From assembly GCF_004005565.1 (NCBI RefSeq), contig NZ_SADD01000002.1, forward strand, positions 523,038-587,037: a DNA stretch of 64,000 nt. The letters run 5' to 3'. The translations under genes and the position numbers were made by a program. This DNA is from Lujinxingia sediminis (GTDB lineage Bacteria > Myxococcota_A > Bradymonadia > Bradymonadales > Bradymonadaceae). Positions 54,908 through 63,894 of this stretch are shown in pieces; the first letter of the stretch is position 1, and each line of letters starts with the position of its first letter. A model generated the notes under the pieces. That model did not search any database. It worked only from the letters and a program-made list of their open reading frames with translations, and was not told the origin of the DNA.

Positions 54908-54939
54908 AACCCGCCCAGGCCCATCCTGTGGCGGGTTTT
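54908..54939 (+). terminator. Intrinsic terminator of the Cys-rich secreted protein gene
   Basis: AACCCGCC pairs with GGCGGGTT around a 14-base loop, followed by TTTTGG. Confidence 0.75.
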
Positions 54940-54973
54940 GGAGTTCTTGGCCGGGCGTCAGGCCTTTTTGCAT

Positions 54974-55213
54974 GTTCGGACGCCTGGCACCCGATCTTCT
55001 GCATCTGCTCTGCGCCCATGTTCGGACGCCTGGCACCCGAGCTTCTCGAACGCCTGGCACCCGATCTTCTGCATCTGCTCTGCGCCCATGTTCGGACGCC
55101 TGGCACCCGATCTTCTCGGACGCCTGGCACCCGATCTTCTGCATCTGATCCACGCCCATGTTCGGACGCCTGGCACCCGATCTTCTCGCCATGTTCGAAC
55201 GCCTGGCACCCCA
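54974..55213. repeat. Repeat array I: seven units with alternating spacers
   Basis: Seven cores (GGACGCCTGGCACCCG or GAACGCCTGGCACCCG). Long spacers (ATCTTCTGCATCTGCTCTGC followed by GCCCATGTTC) alternate with short ones (ATCTTCTC or AGCTTCTC), giving steps of about 46 and 24 bases. The array separates two convergent genes. Confidence 0.95.
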
Positions 55214-55241
55214 TCCCCCCGGATATCATTCATGGCATAGC

Positions 55242-56918
55242 TCAGGGCAGCGCGCGCATCGCATCCTCAAAAGGACGCACCCGGTTGCCGTAAAAGTAGA
55301 TGACCTCAAGCTTCTGCAACATCACCCCGTCAGCCCAGGTCTTGACCACCTCGGGCACGTGGTACATGCGCAGATACTCCAGCCCCTCGTAGACCACCCG
55401 GTCGGGCGCGGCCTCGTGCAAAAAGGGTGAGAGCTGCACCTTGCCACTGCGCTCCAGAGTCTTGAGGCGAGCGAGCGCATCTTCCACCCCGGCGTGGACC
55501 TCCTCCCAGGGCAAAATCTCCTCGGCCCCAAAACGCACCAGCCGGTAAACATCCCAGCCCGGAAATCGCCGCTGCAGACGATCGAAAAGCACCCAGCTCA
55601 CCACCTGCGTGGGCATCAATACCGTATGCTCAAGAAAGGCCTGCGCGATGCGCTCACCGGTATGGCGGGTGTACTGGCGGTCGCGGGCAGCGTCTTCAAC
55701 CACCTCGCCAGTGCGCGCCGAACGCACATAATCGATGCGATTCACGCGCCGCCCCCGGCTATCGTAGCTCTCCCCGTCGACCCGCACCCGATTGCCAAAG
55801 GTATCCAGCGGCTCGCCAAAACGCAGGATCGTGGTGGAATCCATCTTCATCGTATTCATCACAAAACGCGTGATCGCCGAGAGCTGATTGAACTCATCAT
55901 TCTCCAGCAGGTAGCGCCCCTTGCCCTCGCGTTTGAAATGATCCTGAATCAGGCTATCGGCCTCCAACACCAGGTTGTAGTTGATCGTCAGCGGCACGAT
56001 GTAGACCGGCTTCGCCTGCGGATCGCGCATCAGGCTGTGGATGTAGCCGCTGAGCGCCGTCCCTAAGAGCCCCAGCTTCAGGTGTTGCTCCACCGCATTG
56101 GAGCGGCTGCGCGTCCCTCCCGGGAAAAAGAGACTGTGGTAGCCCCGCTCGATCAAGACCTGCGAGTAGGTCTTGAGCACATCTTTATAAAGACGATGCT
56201 GGAGGCGCCGGTCGACCTTATACGCCCCCAGGTTATGCATGAAGAAGCCCATCAGGGGGTTGGTAAAGAGATTCTTTCCCGCCCCGTATGTCACCGGCGG
56301 CAGCCCGGCTTCGTAGAGCGCCCATCCCACCAGAATCGAGTCCATATTGGAGCTATGCGTGGGCACAAAGACCAGAGTCCCTTTCTTCGCAAGCACCCGC
56401 AATGTGGCCAGATCTCCCTGCAAGACCACCCGCTGCGTCAGATCGCGCACGTGCGAGAGCGTCTCACGCAGCTCGCCGACCCGCGTGGGCATGGTGGCCA
56501 CTCGCGGCAGGTCCTGGGCCTTGAACAAAAAACTCAACCCGATGGGCAGCGCCCCGGTGGCCATCTTGTAAACCCAGGGGTTAAAGCGCCCGGCCAGATC
56601 ATCGGCGTAGCTCTCGACAAGCTTCCAGAGGATCTCGCGCTTTTTGGGCTCGGGCATCGTCGCCAGACGCCGGGACATGCTGCGCCACCAGGCGATCGAG
56701 CGCACCTCCTCCTCCGCGCCCCGCTCCCGCTGAAGCCGGGCGATCTCCTGGTAGGCCGCGTCGTTGAGCACGTACTCAATGCCCGCCCCCCGCGCGTCGC
56801 GCGAGGCCCGCACAAAGTCATTAAACGCACGCCGGCTGACCTCAGCCACCAGCTGCGAGCGCTCACTCGCCAGGCGAAAGAGCGGTGAATCATCCTGCCT
56901 CGTCCATGCATCAAACAT
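55242..56918 (-). CDS. Glycerol-phosphate acyltransferase family protein (PlsB/AGPAT-like)
   Basis: 558 residues from the internal ATG (MFDAWTRQDDSPLFRL), with GAGG five bases upstream; the track start at 56936 lacks an SD. The acyltransferase domain includes VFVPTHSSNMDSILVGWALY (HxxxxD motif, His about 188, Asp about 193), VTYGAGKNLFTNPLMGFFMH and FFPGGTRSRSN about residues 263-273 (usually FPEGTRS; here Gly replaces Glu). Another conserved block is VYIVPLTINYN. It would acylate glycerol-3-phosphate or lysophosphatidate, or a related alcohol. It is transcribed on its own, between arrays I and J, near the ole genes. Confidence 0.85.
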   Translation of the reverse strand: MFDAWTRQDDSPLFRLASERSQLVAEVSRRAFNDFVRASRDARGAGIEYVLNDAAYQEIARLQRERGAEEEVRSIAWWRSMSRRLATMPEPKKREILWKLVESYADDLAGRFNPWVYKMATGALPIGLSFLFKAQDLPRVATMPTRVGELRETLSHVRDLTQRVVLQGDLATLRVLAKKGTLVFVPTHSSNMDSILVGWALYEAGLPPVTYGAGKNLFTNPLMGFFMHNLGAYKVDRRLQHRLYKDVLKTYSQVLIERGYHSLFFPGGTRSRSNAVEQHLKLGLLGTALSGYIHSLMRDPQAKPVYIVPLTINYNLVLEADSLIQDHFKREGKGRYLLENDEFNQLSAITRFVMNTMKMDSTTILRFGEPLDTFGNRVRVDGESYDSRGRRVNRIDYVRSARTGEVVEDAARDRQYTRHTGERIAQAFLEHTVLMPTQVVSWVLFDRLQRRFPGWDVYRLVRFGAEEILPWEEVHAGVEDALARLKTLERSGKVQLSPFLHEAAPDRVVYEGLEYLRMYHVPEVVKTWADGVMLQKLEVIYFYGNRVRPFEDAMRALP

Positions 56919-56990
56919 CGGGGCCTCAGGGCGCATTCAGTGTGTTCGGGCGCTCATCGTAGATCTGCTACAACAGGCTGGCAACGCGGC

Positions 56991-57233
56991 TCGATGGCCT
57001 GGCACCCGGGAAACTTCCCAAAACGATCGGACGCCTGGCACCCGGGCAACCTCTCAAAAACGATCGGACGCCTGGCACCCGGGCAACCTCTCAAAAACGA
57101 TCGGACGCCTGGCACCCGGGAAACTTCCCAAAAACGATCGGACGCCTGGCACCCGGGCAACCTCTCAAAAACGATCGGACGCCTGGCACCCGAACAACCT
57201 CTCAAAAACGATCGTTCGCCTGGCACCCGAACA
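56991..57233. repeat. Repeat array J: seven units, 39/40-base period
   Basis: GCCTGGCACCCG cores preceded by GATCGGA (first GATG), separated by the spacer GGCAACCTCTCAAAAACGAT or GGAAACTTCCCAAAAACGAT. Two spacer types are interleaved. It lies after the oleD stop (57244, minus strand) and before the acyltransferase gene. Confidence 0.95.
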
Positions 57234-57243
57234 CGCGATACGT

Positions 57244-58239
57244 TCAGAGCCCGGTCTTGCGAATCCACGCGCCCAGCTCGACCATCCCTTCCTCAATGGT
57301 GCGCTGGGGCGCGTAGCCAAAATCCCGGCGCGCCGCAGAGATGTCGAAGTAGTGTGCCGTGGATAGCTGTTTGGCCAGAAAGCGCGTCATCAAAGGCTCC
57401 TCGCGCTTGCCCAGCGCCCTATAGGCCGTCTCCATCGCCCAGCCCACCGCGTAGGCCACCCCGGCGGGCACCTGCGCCTTAAGCGGCTCAAGCCCACCGC
57501 TCACAAGGATCTTATCGATGAGCTCTCCCACCGCCATCGGCTCATCCTGGGTAATGAAGTAGGCCTTGCCGGCGGGCTTCCCATCGCCTGCCAGCGCCTC
57601 GGCAGCCAGCAGATGCGCGCGCGCGGCATCGTCCACATAGACCGAATCCACCAGCGCTCTGCCATCACCCACCCGCTTGAGCTTGCCGCGCCGTGCCCGA
57701 TCGATGATGCGCGGCACCAGATGATTATCGCCCGGTCCCCAGATCAGATGCGGGCGTAATGACACGGTTCTCAACGCGTCACTGTTCGCCGCGAGCACCG
57801 CTTTCTCCGCCATCGCCTTGGTCTCGGGGTACGCCGTCAGGTACGTCGAGGGATAGGGCACCGACTCATCGACCCCTTCAAGCGGATCATCGCCGTAGAC
57901 CACGCTCGGCGAGCTGGTGAAGATCAGGCGAGGAACGTTGTGGGTGCGACAGGCCTCAATGATGTTTTGAGTGCCCACCACATTGGCCTGGTAATAGTCC
58001 TCATAAGGCCCCCACACGCCGGCGCGCGCTGCGACATGGTAGACTTCCTCACAGCCTTCCACGGCCGAAGAAACCACCTCGGCATCGGCCAGATCACCGC
58101 GCATCACCTCCACGCCCTTCGCACGCAGATTCGGATAGTCGCCGCGTGCCAGCGAGCGCACCTCATCCCCCCTGGCAAGCAGGTGATCGACAATCGCCTC
58201 GCCAAGAAATCCACCGCCTCCGGTGACCAGAACCTTCAT
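57244..58239 (-). CDS. oleD: OleD-like 2-alkyl-3-oxoalkanoate reductase
   Basis: 331 residues from the ATG that overlaps oleC (ATGA). An extended-SDR/3-beta-hydroxysteroid-dehydrogenase-like reductase: MKVLVTGGGGFLGEAIVDHL (GxxGxxG), TSSPSVVYGD (Ser110), and YPETKAMAEK (Tyr137, Lys141). Known OleD reduces the beta-keto acid made by OleA with NADPH to a 2-alkyl-3-hydroxyalkanoic acid. The C-terminal part is a typical SDR substrate lobe. It is the last gene of the ole operon. Confidence 0.92.
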   Translation of the reverse strand: MKVLVTGGGGFLGEAIVDHLLARGDEVRSLARGDYPNLRAKGVEVMRGDLADAEVVSSAVEGCEEVYHVAARAGVWGPYEDYYQANVVGTQNIIEACRTHNVPRLIFTSSPSVVYGDDPLEGVDESVPYPSTYLTAYPETKAMAEKAVLAANSDALRTVSLRPHLIWGPGDNHLVPRIIDRARRGKLKRVGDGRALVDSVYVDDAARAHLLAAEALAGDGKPAGKAYFITQDEPMAVGELIDKILVSGGLEPLKAQVPAGVAYAVGWAMETAYRALGKREEPLMTRFLAKQLSTAHYFDISAARRDFGYAPQRTIEEGMVELGAWIRKTGL

Positions 58240-59933
58240 GCCAGCTGCTCCCGCGCCCATTCGGTGAGCGCTTCTCGAAAGATCTTCGAATTATGCCGCA
58301 CGTCCACCGGGAAGCCCGCGTGAAAGAGCACCTCTTTCATCCCGCGGGTAAGCTCGTGCTTTGCGCCGATGGCCAGAAGCTCTTCGCGCACCTCATCGCG
58401 CACCGCGCCCTGATGCTCCGCCTCAAGCTCCACGCATAAGACGGGCACCATCTGACCCGCACGCTTCACCCCGACCAGCGCCGTGCGAAAAACCGCCGGA
58501 TGGGTGTTAAAGATCCCCTCGACCGGGATCGTGAACATCGTGCGCTCCTCATCGAGCACCACCCGATGGGTCTTGCGGCCGCAAAACCACATCCGCCCCG
58601 ACGCATCGAAATACCCCACATCGCCCATGCGATGGCGCACCTCTTTACCATCGGCGATCTTCGCGCCACGGGTCGATGCGTCGCGGTTGTAGTAGGCGCG
58701 GGTGACCTGCGGCCCTTTCACCACAAATTCGCCAATCTCACCCGGGTTGAGCACCTGCGCATCGTCCCAGCTCGCGATCGGCTCATCGGTGATGCTAATC
58801 ACCTTCACCTCGACCCCATCGACCGGGAAACCCACACACACGCCCTTCCCCACATCGGTGGCTTGAGCCGTCTCCCCCAGAATCATATCGCTGCCGATCG
58901 AGGCCACCGGCAACGACTCTGTGGCCCCGTAAGGCGTAAAGATCTGCGCCCGCTCATCGAGCATCGCCTTCACTCGCCGCAGCGTCACCGCCGGCACCGG
59001 CGCCCCGGCCGAGATCACACGGTTGAGACCGGGCAGCTTCACCCCCTCGGCCTCCGCATATCGCCCGAGCTTGTTGAGCACCGCCGGCGAGCCAAACATG
59101 TTGGTGATGCCCATCTGGCGGATGGGTTCGATGAGGTTTCGCGGATCGACATTGCCCGGATTCGCAAAATCCATATCCGGCACCACCGTCGTCATCCCCA
59201 GCGCAGGATCAAAGAGCGCAAAGAGCGGGAAGGTCGGAAGATCGACCTCCCCGGGCTCAATCGCATACGTCGCTTTGATCAGCGCCACCTGCGCCGCGAA
59301 GTTCCCGTGCGTGTACACCGCCCCCTTGGGCACCCCGGTGCTCCCGGAGGTAAAGAGGATCGCCGCCATATCATCGGGCTTGACCCGCGGCGGCTCCCAG
59401 CCATCGACAGCTGCCCCCTTCTGACGCACCTGCTCGAGTGTGAACCCGCCCCACAACCAGCGCCGTCCCACGGTCACGCAATGCTCAATCGTGCCTCGCC
59501 CCCACCCCAGCGCCAGGCGCGCCGCGTGAGCGGCGGGAATGCCAATAAAGGCCTGGGGCTCGGCTTCAGCCAGACATACCTTCAGGTTCTTAAGGCCCAT
59601 CCCCGGGTCCACAATCACCGGCACAACCCCGGCCTTAAAAAGACCGAAGGTCAGCGCAAAAAACGCCATCGAAGGCTTGACCATCAACACCGCGCGGATG
59701 CCCGGCACCACGCCGATGGCGTGCAACCCGGCGGCAATCTCATCGCTGACCCGATCCAGCTCGGCGTAGGAGGTCGTTTCGTAGCGCCAGGTGCCATCAG
59801 GCGCGCGCGAGGTCGGAAAGTGAATCGCCGGAGCATCGGGCATCGCCTGCGCCATCGCGCTGATCGCCCGCGCGATGTTCGGATCGGGCATCTCCCCACT
59901 GCTCGCATCCTGGGCCGTTGCCGGTGCGCTCAT
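58236..59933 (-). CDS. oleC: OleC-like beta-lactone synthetase
   Basis: 565 residues. AMP-forming ligase fold with AAILFTSGSTGVPKGAVYTH (P-loop-like motif at about 191-204), IFTPYGATESLPVASIGSDM and MGDVGYFDASGRMWFCGRKT. Known OleC enzymes convert the hydroxy acid to a cis-beta-lactone using ATP. The motif sequence and the neighbours separate it from acyl-CoA synthetases. It overlaps oleB and oleD by four bases each. Confidence 0.93.
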   Translation of the reverse strand: MSAPATAQDASSGEMPDPNIARAISAMAQAMPDAPAIHFPTSRAPDGTWRYETTSYAELDRVSDEIAAGLHAIGVVPGIRAVLMVKPSMAFFALTFGLFKAGVVPVIVDPGMGLKNLKVCLAEAEPQAFIGIPAAHAARLALGWGRGTIEHCVTVGRRWLWGGFTLEQVRQKGAAVDGWEPPRVKPDDMAAILFTSGSTGVPKGAVYTHGNFAAQVALIKATYAIEPGEVDLPTFPLFALFDPALGMTTVVPDMDFANPGNVDPRNLIEPIRQMGITNMFGSPAVLNKLGRYAEAEGVKLPGLNRVISAGAPVPAVTLRRVKAMLDERAQIFTPYGATESLPVASIGSDMILGETAQATDVGKGVCVGFPVDGVEVKVISITDEPIASWDDAQVLNPGEIGEFVVKGPQVTRAYYNRDASTRGAKIADGKEVRHRMGDVGYFDASGRMWFCGRKTHRVVLDEERTMFTIPVEGIFNTHPAVFRTALVGVKRAGQMVPVLCVELEAEHQGAVRDEVREELLAIGAKHELTRGMKEVLFHAGFPVDVRHNSKIFREALTEWAREQLA

Positions 59934-60859
59934 GCGCCCTCCCAGGCATCCGTGCTCTGAATGAAGCCGACGATCTTCGGAATCAGATCGTCACGCCGAT
60001 CTTCGAGCACGTAATGCCCCGCCTCGGGATACTCCGCGTAGGTAGCCTGGGGATAGATCTCCTTCCAACGCGCCAGGAAATGGCGGTCGAAAACGAAATC
60101 CTTATACCCCCAGCCGATGAAGATCGGACGATCCCCGAGCGAAGGCAGCGCCGCCTCCGTCTGACTGACCAGCTCGTAACCCGAATCCCCCGGCGAGAGC
60201 GGGATATCCTGCACAAACCTCAGCGTGGCGATGCGATTGGCTGGCGTATCGTAGGGCGCCTCATAGGCCTGACGCACCTCCGCCGGAAGCGGCGATGTCA
60301 CACACACACGGGAGGCCGTCCGGCTGAACGCATTGAGCTTCTTGACCAGAACCGACCCCACCGCAGTGTCGCGCGCCACTTTGAGCGGGAGCGGAAAAGA
60401 CTTGGTCTTCGGAAGATGAAACGCCGCGGTATTCAACAACACGATGCGCCCCACCAGATGCGGGTTCCGAGCCGCAAAGGTCATCCCGATCATGCCGCCC
60501 CAGTCGTGAAGCACCAGCGTCAGCGGCTCCCGCAAATCGAGCGCCTTCACAAGGCTCTCCAGATCCTCGACACGTCGCTCCAGCGTATACGGATACGCGC
60601 TGGCTGCGGGCTTATCGGATCGACCGCAACCGATGTGATCGGGCGCAATGGTGCGATGCCCGCCACGCAACGCCTCAATGAGGTTGCGGTAATAAAAAGA
60701 CCAGGTCGGATTGCCGTGTACCATCAACACCGCCGGGCCCTCACCCTCATCGACATAATGCAGGCTGTGGCCGTCGGCGACCTGATGAAAGTTCGGCGAA
60801 TAGGGGTAAAGCGAGGGGCTCACAGCCTCCTGGCTCGGGTGAAGCTGTGGTTGGGTCAA
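59930..60859 (-). CDS. oleB: OleB-like alpha/beta-hydrolase (beta-lactone decarboxylase)
   Basis: 309 residues, related to haloalkane dehalogenases. Motifs: VHGNPTWSFYYRNL (oxyanion Asn and Trp), the nucleophile Asp119 in LTLVLHDWGGMIGM, and the His282 in EAGHYVLEDRR. Known OleB decarboxylates the cis-beta-lactone to a cis-olefin. It is not fused to OleC, as it is in some actinobacteria. It overlaps oleA and oleC by four bases each. Confidence 0.93.
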   Translation of the reverse strand: MTQPQLHPSQEAVSPSLYPYSPNFHQVADGHSLHYVDEGEGPAVLMVHGNPTWSFYYRNLIEALRGGHRTIAPDHIGCGRSDKPAASAYPYTLERRVEDLESLVKALDLREPLTLVLHDWGGMIGMTFAARNPHLVGRIVLLNTAAFHLPKTKSFPLPLKVARDTAVGSVLVKKLNAFSRTASRVCVTSPLPAEVRQAYEAPYDTPANRIATLRFVQDIPLSPGDSGYELVSQTEAALPSLGDRPIFIGWGYKDFVFDRHFLARWKEIYPQATYAEYPEAGHYVLEDRRDDLIPKIVGFIQSTDAWEGA

Positions 60860-61887
60860 AACGCAATCTCCATCATCGAACAGTTTAATCCGCTGCCAAT
60901 CCCCATAAGACCCACCCTCTCGCCGGGCTGCACCCGGCCCTGATCCACCGCCTTTGCCAGCGCGATGGGAATGGAGGCGGGGCCGACGTTTCCATGATCG
61001 TGGTAGATCTTCAAAAAACGCTCGCGATCGAGCTCAAGCGCCTCGGCCACCCGCGTCATGTGCACCGCGCTGACCTGGTGAGCACACACAAGGTCGAGCC
61101 CCCCGGGTGACCACCCCAGCTCATCCGCCGCGCGGGCAAACGTCTTCTGGCCGAGTTCAACACCGCGCAAAAGAAGCATCGCCGCGTCGGTTTCCATCCA
61201 ATCGCGTTGGCCGCGGCAGAGCTCATTATGTTCGCTCGCCGACTCCGTCACCGCCCCCACCACACGCGGCGCATTCGCCGCGAGAAGATCGCGCCGGCCC
61301 AGCACCATGGCAGCCGCCCCCGAACCCAGGGTCAGCGTGGCGAGCTGGTCGCGCATCTTCTCTACCGGGAAGTCGGGTTGATTAAGACGCGCAATCGTCG
61401 CCTCAATCACCTCCAGGCTGGACTCCCCGTTGACAACCATCCCGTACTCAATCGAGCCCCGCTCGATCATATCCCCCACGACCTGAATGCCGTTCAAAAA
61501 GCCCAGACAGGCGTTGCCCACATCAAAGTTCAAACAATGCGAACTCAGCTCCAGGCTGCGATGCACCATTGAGGCGACCGAGGGTTCCACGAAGTCGCGG
61601 CAGACCGACGTGCTGATGAGCACGCCGATCTTCTCACGCGCCACCCCGGAGCGCTCCAGCGCACGCCGTCCGGCCATCGCCGCCGGCACACTTGCCATCA
61701 CGCCCTCAGGCCACACGCGCCGCTCGGCGATGCCGGTGAGCTGGTAAATGAGCCCCCGCGTCGGCAGCCCCGCGCGTTTGAGCGCTGGCTCCAGCCTGGC
61801 CTCAATCGCCCCGGAGCTGATTGCACGCGGAGCGCGCATCTCTGCGAGTCCCGCCACTGCCACATTCTCGAACTTCACAACACTCAT
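60856..61887 (-). CDS. oleA: OleA-like thiolase/ketosynthase
   Basis: 343 residues of the KAS III-like fold. Catalytic Cys127 in FDVGNACLGFLNG, His270 in DLVCAHQVSAVH and Asn300 in YHDHGNVGPAS, with spacing close to FabH. It condenses two fatty acyl-CoAs head to head to a 2-alkyl-3-oxoacyl product, the first step of long-chain olefin formation. It has GGAG four bases upstream of the ATG and is the first gene of a four-gene operon with 4-base overlaps. Confidence 0.94.
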   Translation of the reverse strand: MSVVKFENVAVAGLAEMRAPRAISSGAIEARLEPALKRAGLPTRGLIYQLTGIAERRVWPEGVMASVPAAMAGRRALERSGVAREKIGVLISTSVCRDFVEPSVASMVHRSLELSSHCLNFDVGNACLGFLNGIQVVGDMIERGSIEYGMVVNGESSLEVIEATIARLNQPDFPVEKMRDQLATLTLGSGAAAMVLGRRDLLAANAPRVVGAVTESASEHNELCRGQRDWMETDAAMLLLRGVELGQKTFARAADELGWSPGGLDLVCAHQVSAVHMTRVAEALELDRERFLKIYHDHGNVGPASIPIALAKAVDQGRVQPGERVGLMGIGSGLNCSMMEIAF

Positions 61888-62210
61888 CGAACTCCACCTC
61901 GTCTGTGCGCCGGGAGTATGCCCGCCGCCCCCCGCCCTATCAAGGGGATCTGAAGGTCGGCCGCCTTGACGCTAAAAGACGCACGGTGTTAAGACCACGC
62001 GTCTTTATGCTCGAAATTGCACGCTGATGCGGCCATCGCGGGACTGAAGATCTGCCGGCCCCCCCAGGTTTCGGGTCGGCGCAGCCGAGGAGGACGTTTC
62101 GCGTCAGGTGGCTCGTCGCATCGCGCAGACCTCCTCCTTGCTTCACCGGGTCCACCGCTGCCTTTACCGACCGCGCCGAACTCGACGAGCGGCGCCACGA
62201 AGGGTTCGTC
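61888..62210. other. Divergent region oleA / coiled-coil protein gene
   Basis: About 320 bases holding both promoters. The only clear structure is AAAGACGC (61975-61982) with its complement GCGTCTTT (61999-62006), an 8-16-8 inverted repeat near the oleA side that could be an operator or the ole leader. No gene seen. Confidence 0.35.
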
Positions 62211-63176
62211 ATGGAAATGCTCTACATCGCCATCGGGGTCGTCGCCTTCATCGCCGGCATCGTCCTCTTTATGGAAGGCAACCGCACCAAGCGCGCCTAC
62301 CTCGCCGGCCTGGCCGATCTGGATGCTCGTGAGAAGAAGCTCGAGAAGAAAGAAGGCTCCACCAAGAAGATCGACAGCGATAAAGCCCCCAAGGCCACGC
62401 CCTCCGTCGACACCGGCCGCCTGGAAAAAGAGCTCGCCGAAGCTCAGAACGAGACCAAGTCGCTGAAATCACAGGTCTACGAGCTTAAAAACGAACTCAA
62501 AGAGTCGCGCCAGAACGCCCGCAAGGCCCGTGAAGAGGCTGCCGGCGTCGACCAGACCGCGCTCCTGGAGGCCCGGGCTGAAATCGCCGACCTCAAAGCG
62601 AAACTCGCCAACGCCGACCAGCGCGTCAGCGCCGCTCGCGCCGAAGCTCAGGCCAGAGTCGCCGAAGCCAAAGCCGCCCCGACACCCTCCGCCCCGGAGA
62701 AGGTCGAATTCGACACCGACGAACTCGCCCGCCAGCGCGACGAAATCGAACGCTTGCGCGCACGCATCGAATCGCAGAACAAGGCCCAGGCCGACGAGGT
62801 ACGCAGCGCCGAGCAGGATCTGAAACGCAAGCTCAATAAAACCGCTCGCGAGGTCGACAAACAGCGTCGCCGCGCCGACAACAACGACAAAGCCTACAAG
62901 GTCACCCAGCGTCAGCTCGACGCGGCTCGCGAGCGCGTTGAACTGCTCGAAGAGGAGCTTAAGCGCGCTGGCTTTGCCAGCGAGCAGGCCCAAAATGTCG
63001 AAACGATCGAAAACGCCGACAGCGCCAAACCCGCTGCAAGCGATGAAAGGGCGGACGTGAAAGCAAGCCCCGCTGCCGTCGAAACGACTGAAAAGTCACC
63101 GGCCGCCGAGAAAGGCCACGATGCCGAGAAGACCGAAGACGCCGAGAAGGTCGAGGGCTCCGAAGCGAAGCCCTGA
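62211..63176 (+). CDS. Membrane-anchored coiled-coil protein
   Basis: 321 residues. An N-terminal transmembrane segment (LYIAIGVVAFIAGIVLFMEG) is followed by about 240 residues rich in Glu, Lys, Ala and Arg with a continuous heptad pattern (LEKELAEAQNETKSLKSQVY, ELKNELKESRQNARKAREEA), which should form a long coiled coil. The C-terminal 60 residues are an Ala/Glu/Lys-rich low-complexity tail (EKTEDAEKVEGSEAKP). It resembles structural proteins of the envelope or septum, but no family is recognised. A strong terminator follows. Confidence 0.8.
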   Translation: MEMLYIAIGVVAFIAGIVLFMEGNRTKRAYLAGLADLDAREKKLEKKEGSTKKIDSDKAPKATPSVDTGRLEKELAEAQNETKSLKSQVYELKNELKESRQNARKAREEAAGVDQTALLEARAEIADLKAKLANADQRVSAARAEAQARVAEAKAAPTPSAPEKVEFDTDELARQRDEIERLRARIESQNKAQADEVRSAEQDLKRKLNKTAREVDKQRRRADNNDKAYKVTQRQLDAARERVELLEEELKRAGFASEQAQNVETIENADSAKPAASDERADVKASPAAVETTEKSPAAEKGHDAEKTEDAEKVEGSEAKP

Positions 63177-63203
63177 GCACAATCGTGCGTTGCAGGAGAT
63201 CAC

Positions 63204-63233
63204 AAACCGCCCGGGAGACCGGGCGGTTTTTTT
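63204..63233 (+). terminator. Intrinsic terminator of coiled-coil gene
   Basis: AAACCGCCCGG-GAGA-CCGGGCGGTTT with a seven-T run, 28 bases after the stop. Confidence 0.96.
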
Positions 63234-63280
63234 GTGCCTGCTGCCTGGCGAACATCGATGATGGAGGCCGAGTTCTATTC

Positions 63281-63752
63281 GGGTGCCAGGCGCTCGAACA
63301 CGTTGTCGAGACTCAGATGCGCACCTTTCGCACAGCTCGACAAACGTCGCATACCATGCGTTCGATTACGTTGCCCGGGATCGGGTGACAGCCGCTCGAA
63401 CACGTTCTTAAGATTCAGATGCCCACCTTTCCCACGGCTCGATCAACTTCGCATACCATGCGTTCGACGATGTTGCCCGAGATCGGGTGCCTGGCACCCG
63501 ATCATGGTCACCCGCTCTTCCTGCACGATCGAACGCCTGGCACCCGTTCATCGCAGCACCCGATCTTCCTGCACGATCGAATGCCTGGCACCCGATCTTC
63601 CTGCACGATCGAATGCCTGGCACCCGATCCTCGCGTTCGATCGAACCCCTGGCACCCGTTCATCGCGTCCGATCGAACCCCTGGCACCCGATCGAACGCC
63701 TGGCCCCCGATCTTCCCGCCCGATCGAACCCCTGGCACCCGTTCATCGGTAT
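63281..63752. repeat. Repeat array K: two 102-base units plus about eight core units
   Basis: Two direct repeats of exactly 102 bases (63281-63382 and 63383-63484) are about 80 percent identical and start with the reversed core GGGTGCC(A)GGCGCTCG. Then GGGTGCCTGGCACCC (63485-63499, a perfect palindrome) and about seven forward cores (CGAACGCCTGGCACCCG, GAATGCC..., GAACCCC...) with short GTTCATCGC or ATCTTCCTGCAC spacers run to 63752. The array sits between the coiled-coil gene and the rRNA operon. Confidence 0.93.
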
Positions 63753-63829
63753 CGAACCCTCCAGCTATCCCACCGAATCCGCACCAACGCTCCTTCCCCA
63801 CACGCCCCTTCCCCGACGCCAAAACACAA

Positions 63830-63873
63830 AAAAGCCCGCCCCCTTCTACTTACGTAGAAGGGGGCGGGCTTTT
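63830..63873. terminator. Bidirectional rRNA operon terminator
   Basis: A 20-bp perfect stem (AAAAGCCCGCCCCCTTCTAC / GTAGAAGGGGGCGGGCTTTT) with a TTAC loop, on the 3' side of the 5S gene; its A/T ends work on both strands. Confidence 0.96.
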
Positions 63874-63894
63874 GTAATGAAATGGTTGGCAGCG

